40,531 nucleotides of DNA, from assembly GCF_012027725.1 (NCBI RefSeq), contig NZ_SJOU01000020.1, positions 1 through 40,531 of the forward strand, read 5' to 3'. A program made the position numbers and the translations under genes. Source of the stretch: Olsenella sp. SW781. GTDB taxonomy: Bacteria > Actinomycetota > Coriobacteriia > Coriobacteriales > Atopobiaceae. Shown here one piece after another: positions 5,947 through 14,013 of the stretch. A model generated the notes under the pieces. That model searched no databases. It saw only the letters and a program-made list of their open reading frames with translations, and was not told the DNA's origin. The stretch's first letter is position 1. Each line of letters begins with the position of its first letter.

Positions 5947-7812
5947 ATGTCAGTACGCGAGGGTCTCTCTCGGTTCGGCAAGTTCCTCAGCGGCATGGTC
6001 ATGCCCAACATCGGTGCGTTCATCGCCTGGGGATTTCTGACGGCACTGTTCATCGAGACCGGCTGGCTGCCCAACGAGGGGTTCGCGAGCATCGCCAGCC
6101 CCATGCTCAGCTACCTGATCCCCGTGCTCATCGCGGCCCAGGGCGGGTACCTCACCGGCGGGGACCGCGGCCGCATCACGGGCGCCATCGCGGTCATCGG
6201 CTGCATCGCCGGCGCCCCCGATACCACCATGCTCATGGGCGCCATGGTCATGGGCCCGTTCGCCGGCTGGGTCATCAAGATGTTCGACCGGTTCATGGAG
6301 GACAGGACGCCGGCGGGCTTCGAGATGCTGATCGACAACTTCTCCGTCGGCCTCATCGGCATGTTCCTGTCCATGCTCGGCTACATCGCCATCGGGCCGA
6401 TCATGACCGCGATCCTAGCGGTCCTCATGGGCGGCGTGCAGATCCTCATGCAGTACGGTCTCATGCCGCTGCTCGCGATCTTCATCGAGCCCGCCAAGGT
6501 GCTCTTCCTCAACAACGCGATCAACCACGGCATCTTCACGCCCATCGGCATCGCGCAGGCGGAGGAGACCGGCCGCTCGATCATGTACATGCTCGAGGCC
6601 AACCCCGGCCCCGGCCTGGGCGTCCTTCTCGCGTACTGCCTCTTCTGCAAGGACGCCAAGACCCGCCAGTCCGCCCCGGGCGCGGTGATCATCCACTTCT
6701 TCGGCGGCATCCACGAGATCTACTTCCCGTACGTGCTCATGAACCCCAAGGTCATCATCGCCCCCATCGTGGGCAACATGTGCGCGATCGCGTGGTTCAG
6801 CTTCACCGGCGCGGGCCTCACCTCCGCGGCGTCCCCGGGGTCGATCATCGCGTTCCTCTCGATGACGCCCTCGGACCTCATGCTCACCAACATCATCGGC
6901 GTCGTCATCGCCGCCGGCGTCTCCTTCGCCATCGCGACGCCGCTCGTCCGCACCATGGCGACCGCCGACCTCGACCAGGCGAGCCAGCAGATGCGTGACA
7001 TGAAGGGCTCCGCGGAGGCCGCCGTCATCTCCGACACGCAGGGCGGCAAGATCGTCTTCGCCTGCGACGCCGGCATGGGCTCCTCCGCCATGGGCGCGAC
7101 GCGCTTCCGCAACCGCGTCAAAGCCGAGCGCCCCGACCTCACGGTCGAGCACTCGAGCGTCGACACCGTGCCCTCCGACGCCAATATTGTCGTCTGCCAG
7201 CGCGTCCTCTCCGAGCGCGCCCGCAAGAGCGCGCCGCAGGCCCAGATTGTGACGATCGACAACTTCCTCGACGACCCCGCGCTCGACGCGCTCTACACGT
7301 CGCTCACGCAGCTCAGCCATGCCGCCGAGCTCATCGAGCCCACCCCGGCCCCGGCGAGCGCGCCCGCCGAGGAGGAGCGCCCGAGCCTGGCCATCGAGCG
7401 CGCCGACGTGCGCCTCGGCGTCCCCTCGGTGGGTCGCGAGCAGTGCATCCGCGACTCCGGCGCCCTGCTCGTCCAGCGCGGCTGCGTGAGCGAGCCCTAC
7501 GTCGACGCCATGGTGGAGCGAGACCGCCTCACGAGCGTGTACATCGGCATGGGCATCGCCATCCCGCACGGCACCAACGACGCCAAGGAGGCCGTCGAGA
7601 AGACCGGCGTGGTGCTGCAGCAGTACCCCGACGGCGTCGACTTCGACGGGGAGAAGGCCTACCTCGTCTTCGGCATCGCCGGCAAGGGGGAGGAGCACCT
7701 CGAGGTGCTCGCCAACATCTGCCGCATCCTCGAGGACGAGTCGGTGCTCGAGAAGATGAAGACCACCGACGACGTCGACTGGGTCGTGGGCGTCCTCTCC
7801 GGCCGCAGGTAG
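5947..7812 (+). CDS. mtlA: PTS mannitol-type EIICBA permease
   Basis: A 621-aa fusion with all three PTS domains in the E. coli MtlA order. EIIC (about residues 1-340) is a multi-helix membrane domain that begins GKFLSGMVMPNIGAFIAWG and contains the conserved NNAINHGIFTP and GGIHEIYFPYV motifs. EIIB follows with phosphocysteine C373 in FACDAGMGSSAMG. A Pro/Ala/Glu-rich linker near residue 470 leads to EIIA with phosphohistidine H541 in GIAIPHGTND. It imports and phosphorylates a hexitol, by family mannitol to mannitol-1-phosphate, using HPr-phosphate. The start follows AAGGAGGG; 45 upstream in-frame residues are rejected. Canonical mtlD is absent, and the divergent fruK and sorE-like genes suggest another catabolic route or another hexitol. 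Confidence 0.9.
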   Translation: MSVREGLSRFGKFLSGMVMPNIGAFIAWGFLTALFIETGWLPNEGFASIASPMLSYLIPVLIAAQGGYLTGGDRGRITGAIAVIGCIAGAPDTTMLMGAMVMGPFAGWVIKMFDRFMEDRTPAGFEMLIDNFSVGLIGMFLSMLGYIAIGPIMTAILAVLMGGVQILMQYGLMPLLAIFIEPAKVLFLNNAINHGIFTPIGIAQAEETGRSIMYMLEANPGPGLGVLLAYCLFCKDAKTRQSAPGAVIIHFFGGIHEIYFPYVLMNPKVIIAPIVGNMCAIAWFSFTGAGLTSAASPGSIIAFLSMTPSDLMLTNIIGVVIAAGVSFAIATPLVRTMATADLDQASQQMRDMKGSAEAAVISDTQGGKIVFACDAGMGSSAMGATRFRNRVKAERPDLTVEHSSVDTVPSDANIVVCQRVLSERARKSAPQAQIVTIDNFLDDPALDALYTSLTQLSHAAELIEPTPAPASAPAEEERPSLAIERADVRLGVPSVGREQCIRDSGALLVQRGCVSEPYVDAMVERDRLTSVYIGMGIAIPHGTNDAKEAVEKTGVVLQQYPDGVDFDGEKAYLVFGIAGKGEEHLEVLANICRILEDESVLEKMKTTDDVDWVVGVLSGRR

Positions 7813-7874
7813 CGGCGGCGGGGGCAGGAGGGCGCGGCGAGGCCAACCTGTGACGTAAGGTCTCGTCGCGCCCG

Positions 7875-7883
7875 TGATATACT
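7875..7883 (+). promoter_or_regulatory. Extended -10 promoter of adhE
   Basis: TGATATACT provides TGn plus the -10 hexamer TATACT (7878-7883). No good -35 lies 16-18 bp upstream, which fits an extended -10 promoter. The leader to ATG 7992 would be about 100 nt. No clear Rex-type operator was recognised in the leader. Confidence 0.45.
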
Positions 7884-7991
7884 CTTCAGGATATTCTGAG
7901 TGACCTTGATTTCTAGCAGCGCTATCTTGTCTTCTGTACGATCGTGCGGGTTACTGGAAGCCCGTGCGGTCCGATGGAATAGGAGGAACGC

Positions 7992-10613
7992 ATGGCAGAC
8001 AACGTTACGACCACGATTGACAGCGTCGAGGCGCTGCAAGCCCGCATCAAGGAGATGCGTGCCGCGCAGGCCGAGTTCGCTAAGTTCACCCAGGAGCAGG
8101 TGGACAAGATCTTCTACGCCGCCGCCATGGCGGCCAACAAGGCCCGCATCCCGCTGGCCAAGATGGCCGTCGAGGAGACCGGCTACGGCATCATGGAGGA
8201 CAAGGTCATCAAGAACCACTACGCCTCCGAGTACATCTACAACAAGTACAAGGACATGAAGACCTGCGACGTCATCTCCGACGACAAGGCCTTCGGCTAC
8301 AAGCAGATCGCCGAGCCCATCGGCCTCGTGGCGGCCGTCATCCCGACGACCAACCCCACCTCCACGGCCATCTTCAAGACGCTCATCTGCCTGAAGACGC
8401 GCAACGCCATCCTCATCTCGCCGCACCCGCGCGCCAAGGCCTGCACCGCCGAGGCCGCCCGCATCGTGCGCGACGCCGCCGAGGCCGCCGGCTGCCCCAA
8501 GGGCATCATCGACTGGATCGACGTGCCGTCCCTCGACATGACGAGCGAGCTCATGCGCTCCGCCGACATCATCCTCGCCACCGGCGGCCCGGGCATGGTC
8601 AACGCCGCGTACTCCTCCGGCAAGCCCGCCCTCGGCGTCGGCCCGGGCAACAACCCCGCCATCATCGACGACACCGCCGACGTCGAGCTCTCCGTGAACT
8701 CGATCATCCACTCCAAGACCTTCGACAACGGCATGATCTGCGCCACCGAGCAGAACGTGATCGTCCTCGACGGCATCTACGACGCCGTGAAGGCCGAGTT
8801 CCAGAAGCGCGGCTGCTACTTCCTCCAGGGTGACGAGATCGCCAAGGTCGGCAACACCGTCATCGTCAACGGCGGCGTCAACGCCAAGATGGTCGGCCAG
8901 CCCGCCCCGAAGATCGCCGCGGCCGCCGGCGTGACCGTGCCCGAGAGCACCAAGGTCCTCATCGGCGAGGTCGAGTCCGTCGAGCCCTCCGAGCCCTGGG
9001 CCCACGAGAAGCTGACCACCATTCTCGGCATGTACCGCGCCTCCGACTGGGAGGACGCCCTCTCCAAGGCCGAGCGCCTCATCGCCGACGGCGGCTACGG
9101 CCACACGAGCTCGCTCTTTATCGACACGCGCGAGACCGAGAAGATGGCCGAGCACGCCAAGCGCATGAAGACGTGCCGCATCCTCATCAACACCCCGGCT
9201 GCCCAGGGCGGCATCGGCGACATCTACAACTTCAAGATGGCCCCGTCTCTGACGCTCGGCTGCGGCTCCTGGGGCGGCAACTCCGTCTCCGGCAACGTCG
9301 GCCCCCAGCACCTGCTCAACATCAAGTCCGTCGCAGAGAGGCGTGAGAACATGCTGTGGTTCCGTGTCCCCGAGAAGGTCTTCTTCAAGAAGGGCTGCAT
9401 GCCCGTGGCCCTGCGCGAGCTCTCCGAGGTCTACGGCAAGAAGCGCGCCTTCATCGTCACCGACTCCTTCCTCTACAAGAGCGGCTTCACCAAGAAGATC
9501 GAGGAGTCCCTTGACGAGCAGGGCATCGTCTACTCCAGCTTCTGGTCCATCTCCCCTGACCCCAAGCTCCAGGACTGCGAGCGCGGCCTCGAGCAGGTCA
9601 AGGCCTTCGAGCCCGACTGCATCATCGCCATCGGCGGCGGCTCCGCGATGGACGCCGGCAAGATCATGTGGATGATGTACGAGCACCCCGAGGCCAAGTT
9701 CGAGGACATGGCCATGGACTTCATGGACATCCGCAAGCGCATCTACACCTTCCCCGAGATGGGCGAGAAGGCCTTCTTCGTGGCCATCCCCACCTCCTCC
9801 GGCACCGGCTCCGAGGTGACGCCGTTCTCGATCATCACCGACGCCAACACCGGCACCAAGTGGCCGATCGCCGACTACCAGCTCCTGCCCAACATGGCCA
9901 TCGTCGACACCGACAACATGATGACCCAGCCCAAGGGCCTGACCGCCGCCTCCGGCGTCGACGTCCTCACGCACGCCCTCGAGGCCTACGTCTCCATCAT
10001 GGCGTCCGACTACACCGACGGCCTCGCGCTGCGCGCCATGAAGCTTGTGCTCAACTACCTCGAGCGCGCCTATGACGACGGCACCGACGTCGAGGCCCGC
10101 GACCACATGGCCAACGCGTCCTGCCTCGCCGGCATGGCCTTCGCCAACGCCTTCCTCGGCGTGAACCACTCCATGGCCCACAAGCTCGGTGCCTACCACC
10201 ACATCGCCCACGGCCTGGCCAACGCCGTCATCCTCACCCGCGTCATGCGCTACAACGCCGCCGAGCGTCCGGTGAAGATGGGCACCTTCCCGCAGTACGA
10301 CCACCCCAAGACCCTCGCGCGCTACGCCGAGGCCGGTCGCTTCTGCGGCATCCAGGGCAAGGACGACAAGGAGGTCTTCGAGAACTTCATCGCCCGCATC
10401 GAGGAGCTCAAGGCCCACGTCGGCGTCCCGACGACCATCGCCGGCTTCGGCGTGACCGAGGAGGACTTCCTCGCCACGATCGACGAGATGTCCGAGAACG
10501 CCTTCAACGACCAGTGCACCGGCGCCAACCCGCGCTACCCGCTCGTGTCCGAGATCAAGGAGCTCTACCTCGACGCCTTCTATGGCCGTGAGCCCAGCTC
10601 CTACGAGGACTAG
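7992..10613 (+). CDS. adhE: Bifunctional acetaldehyde-CoA / alcohol dehydrogenase
   Basis: An 873-aa AdhE that reduces acetyl-CoA to acetaldehyde and then to ethanol, re-oxidising two NADH; proteins of this family form cytoplasmic filaments (spirosomes). The N-terminal CoA-acylating aldehyde dehydrogenase domain has its catalytic Cys at 250 in FDNGMICATEQ and the GVGPGNNP motif just before. After a linker near residue 450 comes the iron-dependent alcohol dehydrogenase domain with the NAD-binding GGGSAMDAGK motif near residue 546 and the metal-binding region from GVDVLTHALEAY through HSMAHKLGAYHHIAHG. Full length for the family. The start has a textbook TAGGAGGAACGC site. A small kinase gene follows 39 bp downstream. 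Confidence 0.97.
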   Translation: MADNVTTTIDSVEALQARIKEMRAAQAEFAKFTQEQVDKIFYAAAMAANKARIPLAKMAVEETGYGIMEDKVIKNHYASEYIYNKYKDMKTCDVISDDKAFGYKQIAEPIGLVAAVIPTTNPTSTAIFKTLICLKTRNAILISPHPRAKACTAEAARIVRDAAEAAGCPKGIIDWIDVPSLDMTSELMRSADIILATGGPGMVNAAYSSGKPALGVGPGNNPAIIDDTADVELSVNSIIHSKTFDNGMICATEQNVIVLDGIYDAVKAEFQKRGCYFLQGDEIAKVGNTVIVNGGVNAKMVGQPAPKIAAAAGVTVPESTKVLIGEVESVEPSEPWAHEKLTTILGMYRASDWEDALSKAERLIADGGYGHTSSLFIDTRETEKMAEHAKRMKTCRILINTPAAQGGIGDIYNFKMAPSLTLGCGSWGGNSVSGNVGPQHLLNIKSVAERRENMLWFRVPEKVFFKKGCMPVALRELSEVYGKKRAFIVTDSFLYKSGFTKKIEESLDEQGIVYSSFWSISPDPKLQDCERGLEQVKAFEPDCIIAIGGGSAMDAGKIMWMMYEHPEAKFEDMAMDFMDIRKRIYTFPEMGEKAFFVAIPTSSGTGSEVTPFSIITDANTGTKWPIADYQLLPNMAIVDTDNMMTQPKGLTAASGVDVLTHALEAYVSIMASDYTDGLALRAMKLVLNYLERAYDDGTDVEARDHMANASCLAGMAFANAFLGVNHSMAHKLGAYHHIAHGLANAVILTRVMRYNAAERPVKMGTFPQYDHPKTLARYAEAGRFCGIQGKDDKEVFENFIARIEELKAHVGVPTTIAGFGVTEEDFLATIDEMSENAFNDQCTGANPRYPLVSEIKELYLDAFYGREPSSYED

Positions 10614-10652
10614 TCCCAGCCGGTTCTTCTCGTTGCCCTGAAGGAGGCAGCA

Positions 10653-11426
10653 ATGGAACTTTCTGACAGCAAGCAGGTCATCGTCGAGCGCCACAACAAG
10701 GCCGTCTACCTCGATGGCGACCGCATTATCAAGGTGTTCAAGGCCGAGAAGCCGGCCTCCGACATCTTCAACGAGGCGCTCAACATCGCCCGCGTCATCG
10801 AAGCCGGCGTGCGCGTCCCCAAGATCCTCGAGGTCTCCCAGGTCGCTGACGGCTCCTGGGCCCTGGCCACCGAGTACGTCGAGGGCGTGACCATGCGCTC
10901 CCTCATGGACGCCGCCGAGGGCACCGACGAGTACGACAAGCTCCTCGAGCAGTTCGTGGACTTCCAGATCGAGATCCAGAGCACGCCCGCCCCTGAGCTC
11001 CTCAAGGATCAGAAGACCAAGATCGCCGGCATGGTGGGCAAGGTCAAGGAGCTCGACCCGTCCGTGCGCTACGACCTCCAGATGCGTGCCGACCGCATGG
11101 GCTCCGGCCGTGCCATCTGCCACTGCGACTTCAACCCCTCCAACGTCATCGTGACCGAGGACGGCACGCTCTACGCCTGCGACTGGACCCACGTCACCCG
11201 CGGCCTGCCCGAGGCCGACGCGGCGATGACCTACATCCTCTTCAAGATGTATCACGCCGGTCACGCCGAGAAGTACCTCGACGTGTTCTCCAAGAAGGCC
11301 GACGTCGCCAAGCAGAAGGTGCACTACTGGGTGCCCGTCATGGCCGCCGCCGAGCTCTCCCGCGGCCGCAAGGACGCCGAGGAGTTCCTCCGCAGCCAGG
11401 TCGACGCCGCGCTCGACATCGACTAG
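10653..11426 (+). CDS. APH/choline-kinase-fold phosphotransferase
   Basis: A 257-aa cytoplasmic protein with the aminoglycoside-phosphotransferase/choline kinase fold. The catalytic loop is ICHCDFNPSNVIV, giving H157, D159 and N164 of the HxDxxxxN motif, and the metal-binding Asp is probably D177 in ACDWT. An N-terminal lobe with IIKVFKAEKP (likely ATP-binding Lys) precedes it. It probably phosphorylates a small molecule or a protein; the substrate cannot be read from sequence, and nothing indicates drug resistance. It lies 39 bp after adhE with its own AAGGAGG site, ahead of a strong terminator, so the two genes probably form one operon. Confidence 0.8.
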   Translation: MELSDSKQVIVERHNKAVYLDGDRIIKVFKAEKPASDIFNEALNIARVIEAGVRVPKILEVSQVADGSWALATEYVEGVTMRSLMDAAEGTDEYDKLLEQFVDFQIEIQSTPAPELLKDQKTKIAGMVGKVKELDPSVRYDLQMRADRMGSGRAICHCDFNPSNVIVTEDGTLYACDWTHVTRGLPEADAAMTYILFKMYHAGHAEKYLDVFSKKADVAKQKVHYWVPVMAAAELSRGRKDAEEFLRSQVDAALDID

Positions 11427-11449
11427 CGGCTCGTCCCACGCACCGCTTC

Positions 11450-11484
11450 GGGCCCGTCAGCTCCGGCTGGCGGGCCCTTCTCTG
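11450..11484 (+). terminator. Intrinsic terminator of the adhE operon
   Basis: Bases 11450-11461 (GGGCCCGTCAGC) pair with 11466-11477 (GCTGGCGGGCCC) over 12 bp with one wobble and a TCCG tetraloop. TTCTCTGT follows. It lies 24 bp after the kinase stop codon. Confidence 0.85.
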
Positions 11485-11599
11485 TGGCGGGGGCGACGTC
11501 CGGGATTTCCGGCCTCCGCCACAAATCGGTCCGCCGCCTCGACGCGCCCTGCCGGCTTGGGCTAAGCTGATATGCGGAAATTGACGTGGAAGGAGCCCC

Positions 11600-12262
11600 A
11601 TGCGGAACAAGCGACTCGTCCTGGCTGGCATTGCTCTCGTCGTTCTAGTGGTGGCCGGGGTCTGCGTCGCCGCGTCGCTCGGCGCCTTCAAGTCGGACGC
11701 GGAGCGGGCGCAGGACGCGGTCGCCGAGCTCATGGCATCCTATGTCGTGCCGGTCCCGAACGAGGAGGGCGAGGAGCCCGAGGACGCCGCCTGGCCGGCG
11801 GACGACTATGGCGACGCCGCAACGATGGAGGCCCTCGGTCGCTTTGGCGTCGACGCGGACGAGTGGCGCCGCCACTGCCTTGGGAACCTGACGTATGAGG
11901 TGGGGGAGGCCCAGGCGGACTCGGCGGCCGGGACGGCGACGGTCGGCGTCACGCTCACCAACGCGAGCCTCTCGTCCGCCGTCTCGGCGGCGGGCTCTGA
12001 CTTCTCCGCCTTCTCGCAGACCGCCGACGCCGAGGCGGCCTATGCGCAGGGTGGCCGCGCGTCGCTCTTCTCGCACCTCGTCGACAGCGTCTATGCGCAC
12101 CTGGACGCCAACGAGGGCCCCGTCACGACCACGGTGCAGGTGAGCTGCGTGAGAGACGATGAGGGCGCCTGGATCCCACAGGTCGCCGGTGACGCCGCCT
12201 TCTTCTCCGCCCTCTACGGCGGCTCGGACGTCCTTTCCGGGCTCGCAGCGCAGCAGTCCTGA
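11600..12262 (+). CDS. Membrane-anchored or secreted protein of unknown function
   Basis: A 220-aa protein with an N-terminal hydrophobic segment after two positive residues (about residues 5-27, LVLAGIALVVLVVAGVCVAA), so it is probably anchored in the membrane with the rest outside. A Cys at the end of this segment (GVCVAA) is not a convincing lipobox. The exported part is acidic and Ala-rich. The stretch TYEVGEAQADSAAGTATVGV followed by TLTNASL looks like the beta-strand part of an NTF2-like or DUF4878/DUF5105-type extracellular domain, but I cannot assign a family. A GAAGGAG site precedes ATG 11600. It stands alone between a terminator and a convergent repeat element. Confidence 0.65.
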   Translation: MRNKRLVLAGIALVVLVVAGVCVAASLGAFKSDAERAQDAVAELMASYVVPVPNEEGEEPEDAAWPADDYGDAATMEALGRFGVDADEWRRHCLGNLTYEVGEAQADSAAGTATVGVTLTNASLSSAVSAAGSDFSAFSQTADAEAAYAQGGRASLFSHLVDSVYAHLDANEGPVTTTVQVSCVRDDEGAWIPQVAGDAAFFSALYGGSDVLSGLAAQQS

Positions 12263-12263
12263 C

Positions 12264-12386
12264 GATTGTCGGTGATTTTTGAGGAGGCGTGCGAGTAGCC
12301 GCACAAGCGAACCGCTCTTTAGCTGGGGCTCCCTAGCCCCCGAAACGACCACTACAGGGCCGGTCGGTCAAAAATCACCGACAATC
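12264..12386. repeat. 123-bp element with 19-bp terminal inverted repeats
   Basis: GATTGTCGGTGATTTTTGA (12264-12282) is the exact reverse complement of 12368-12386. The 85-bp interior carries a smaller hairpin (GGGGCT-CCCT-AGCCCC, around 12325-12341) and no open frame. The element exactly bridges the stop codons of two convergent genes, overlapping the folA stop by 2 bp. It could act as a bidirectional terminator (the arms supply TTTTT on both strands) or be a non-autonomous mobile element; no flanking target duplication is obvious. Confidence 0.7.
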
Positions 12387-12882
12387 AGAGCCTTCGGTAG
12401 GTCGCGAAGTCGAACGGGACGCCGTCGGGCGTGACGCCGCCGTCGCGCACCTCGGCGAGCTCCCAGTCGGGGTGCGCGTCGAGGTCGGGGAAGAACGTGT
12501 CGCTGGGCCGGACGCAGTGATTGCGCGTCACGACGGCCTCGGCGCAATGCGGGAGGAGCAGCCCGTACACCTGCCCGCCACCGATGACCCACGCCTCGTC
12601 CTCGTCGGCGACGGCGTCAAGCGCCTCCTCGGCGGAGTGCACGACCTCGACGCCCTCGGGCGAGAAGGACGCATCGCGCGTGAGCACCACGTTGCGTCGG
12701 TTCTTGAGCGGGCGCCCCCCGGGGAAGCTCTCGAGCGTGCGCCGGCCCATGATGACGGGGTGTCCCGTCGTGCAGGCCACGAAGTGCCTCATGTCCTCGC
12801 GGTTCTCCACGACCATCCCACCGTCGAGCCCAATGCCCCAGTCATCGCACACCGCAACGATCGCACTCAGCTTGCACGTCAT
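12385..12882 (-). CDS. folA: Dihydrofolate reductase
   Basis: A 165-aa enzyme that reduces dihydrofolate to tetrahydrofolate with NADPH. Visible family motifs are the N-terminal SAIVAVCDDWGIG strand-loop, an acidic active-site residue (probably D30 in NREDMRHF), VIMGRRTLESFPGGRPL with the NADPH-binding Arg residues, and the VIGGGQVYGLLL nucleotide motif near residue 97. Length is normal. It is the last gene of a minus-strand run downstream of thyA, which regenerates dihydrofolate, so the two form a thymidylate cycle. They are separated by 232 bp of structured repeat DNA, so coexpression may be modulated. Confidence 0.95.
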   Translation of the reverse strand: MTCKLSAIVAVCDDWGIGLDGGMVVENREDMRHFVACTTGHPVIMGRRTLESFPGGRPLKNRRNVVLTRDASFSPEGVEVVHSAEEALDAVADEDEAWVIGGGQVYGLLLPHCAEAVVTRNHCVRPSDTFFPDLDAHPDWELAEVRDGGVTPDGVPFDFATYRRL

Positions 12883-12906
12883 CTTTCATACCTTTCTGCA
12901 CGGGTG

Positions 12907-12990
12907 GGGCTCGGCGCATTGCCCCGGCGCTCAGACAGCTTGCCGCAGAAAGCGCGGCAAGAACTCGCGGCGGGACAAAGCGCCGAGCCC
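12907..12990. repeat. Composite palindromic repeat, copy A
   Basis: Outer arms GGGCTCGGCGC (12907-12917) and GCGCCGAGCCC (12980-12990) are perfect complements. Inside lies a perfect CTTGCCGC / GCGGCAAG hairpin (12939-12946 with 12954-12961). The interior motifs ATTGCCCCG, GCTCAGACAGCTT, AAGAACT and CGGGACAAA recur in inverted orientation at 13009-13108, so these are two diverged copies of one element. It lies between thyA and folA. The minus-strand RNA would fold the same way and could serve as an intercistronic stem. Confidence 0.75.
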
Positions 12991-13008
12991 ATCGAGCCGG
13001 AACGAGTA

Positions 13009-13108
13009 GGCGAGAAGGTCTGGGGTATTGTCCCGCGCGCAGTTCTGCAGGCGCGCCCTTTGCGCCGAAGCTGTTTGAGCACGGGGCAATACCCCAGACC
13101 TTCTCGCC
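13009..13108. repeat. Composite palindromic repeat, copy B, inverted relative to copy A
   Basis: GGCGAGAAGGTCTGGGGTAT plus TG (13009-13030) is the exact complement of 13087-13108, extended inward by five more pairs with one wobble. Read on the minus strand, the interior (ATTGCCCCG, TGCTCAAACAGCTT, AGAACT, CGGGACAAT) matches copy A on the plus strand. The outer arms of the two copies differ completely, so what they share is the core and not the flanking palindrome. It ends 6 bp from the thyA stop codon and could act as the thyA 3' hairpin. Confidence 0.75.
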
Positions 13109-13114
13109 GGACGG

Positions 13115-13963
13115 TCAGACCGCGATGGGGATGTTCTTTACCTGCGGGCCGTGCTCGTAGTTCTTGACGATCAGGTCGTCGGTGGTGAAGTCGTAGAAGT
13201 CCGTGACGTCAGGGTTGAGGCGCACGGTGGGCGCCGGGTACGTGGGCCGCGAGATGAGCTCGCGCACGATGTCGACGTGGCGGTCGTAGATGTGGGCGTC
13301 GGCGATCATGTGGACGAGCTCGCCGGCGTTCATGCCCGAGACCTGGGCCACCATCATGAGCAGGATCGCGTACTGGCAGACGTTCCAGTTGTTGGCCGCG
13401 AGCACGTCCTGGCTGCGCTGGACGAGCACCATGTTCAGCGTGGGCCGGTCATCGCCAGGCTCCTGCGTCACGTTGTAGATGGCGTTGTAGGCGCAGGGGT
13501 AGAGGTTCATCTCCGAGAGGTCGGCGAAGGTGTAGAGGTTCGTCATGATGCGCCGCGAGTAGGGGTTCTCGCGCAGGTCCTTGAGGACGCGGTCCATCTG
13601 GTCGAAGTCGCCGTCGGGGTAGTGGGACCTCACGCCTACTTGGTACCCGTACGCCTTGCCGATCGAGCCCGTCTCGTCCGCCCACTCGTCCCAGATGTGG
13701 GGCTTGAGGTCATGGATGTTGTTGGACTTGCGCTGGTAGATCCAGAGCACCTCGTCCATCGCGGACTTGAGCGCCGTGCGCCGCAGGGTGAGCGCGGGGA
13801 ACTCCTCGCGCAGGTCGTAGCGGTTGCACACGCCAAAGCGCTTGATCGTGTAGGCGGGCGAGCCGTCCTCCCAGCGCGGACGGACCCTCTGGCCCTCGGT
13901 GGTGGTGCCGTGCTCGATGATGTCCGAGCACATGGAGATGAAGATCTCGTCTGCCTTGCTCAT
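13115..13963 (-). CDS. thyA: Thymidylate synthase, B. subtilis ThyA type
   Basis: A 282-aa ThyA that methylates dUMP to dTMP using methylene-tetrahydrofolate and releases dihydrofolate. The sequence follows the B. subtilis 168 ThyA pattern: FGVCNRYDLREEFPALTLRR, LWIYQRKSNNIHDL, IWDEWADETGSIGKAYGYQ. The catalytic Cys lies in NLYPCAYNAIYNV, where many ThyA proteins have PPCH, as in the subtilis branch. QRSQDVLAANNWNVCQYA is the nucleotide-binding stretch. The start is ATG 13963 behind GGAAGGGAG; a 53-residue Arg-rich extension is rejected. It is followed on the same strand by folA and preceded, 50 bp upstream, by a small membrane protein gene. Confidence 0.95.
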   Translation of the reverse strand: MSKADEIFISMCSDIIEHGTTTEGQRVRPRWEDGSPAYTIKRFGVCNRYDLREEFPALTLRRTALKSAMDEVLWIYQRKSNNIHDLKPHIWDEWADETGSIGKAYGYQVGVRSHYPDGDFDQMDRVLKDLRENPYSRRIMTNLYTFADLSEMNLYPCAYNAIYNVTQEPGDDRPTLNMVLVQRSQDVLAANNWNVCQYAILLMMVAQVSGMNAGELVHMIADAHIYDRHVDIVRELISRPTYPAPTVRLNPDVTDFYDFTTDDLIVKNYEHGPQVKNIPIAV

Positions 13964-14013
13964 GGCGCTCCCTTCCGTCCCGTCTCGCGGGTCTGCGTCC
14001 TGCCGGCCGTCCG

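Noticed and set aside
7659-11324. 1221-codon open frame on the minus strand
   Set aside because: It is the antisense of adhE and the adjacent kinase. High-GC genes with third-position G/C leave long open frames on the opposite strand; its product is a His/Val/Asp/Gly-rich low-complexity string with no domain, and it lacks a ribosome-binding site.
10653-11426. Aminoglycoside-resistance gene
   Set aside because: Only the fold and the catalytic motif match; its operon with adhE and native base composition suggest a housekeeping kinase.
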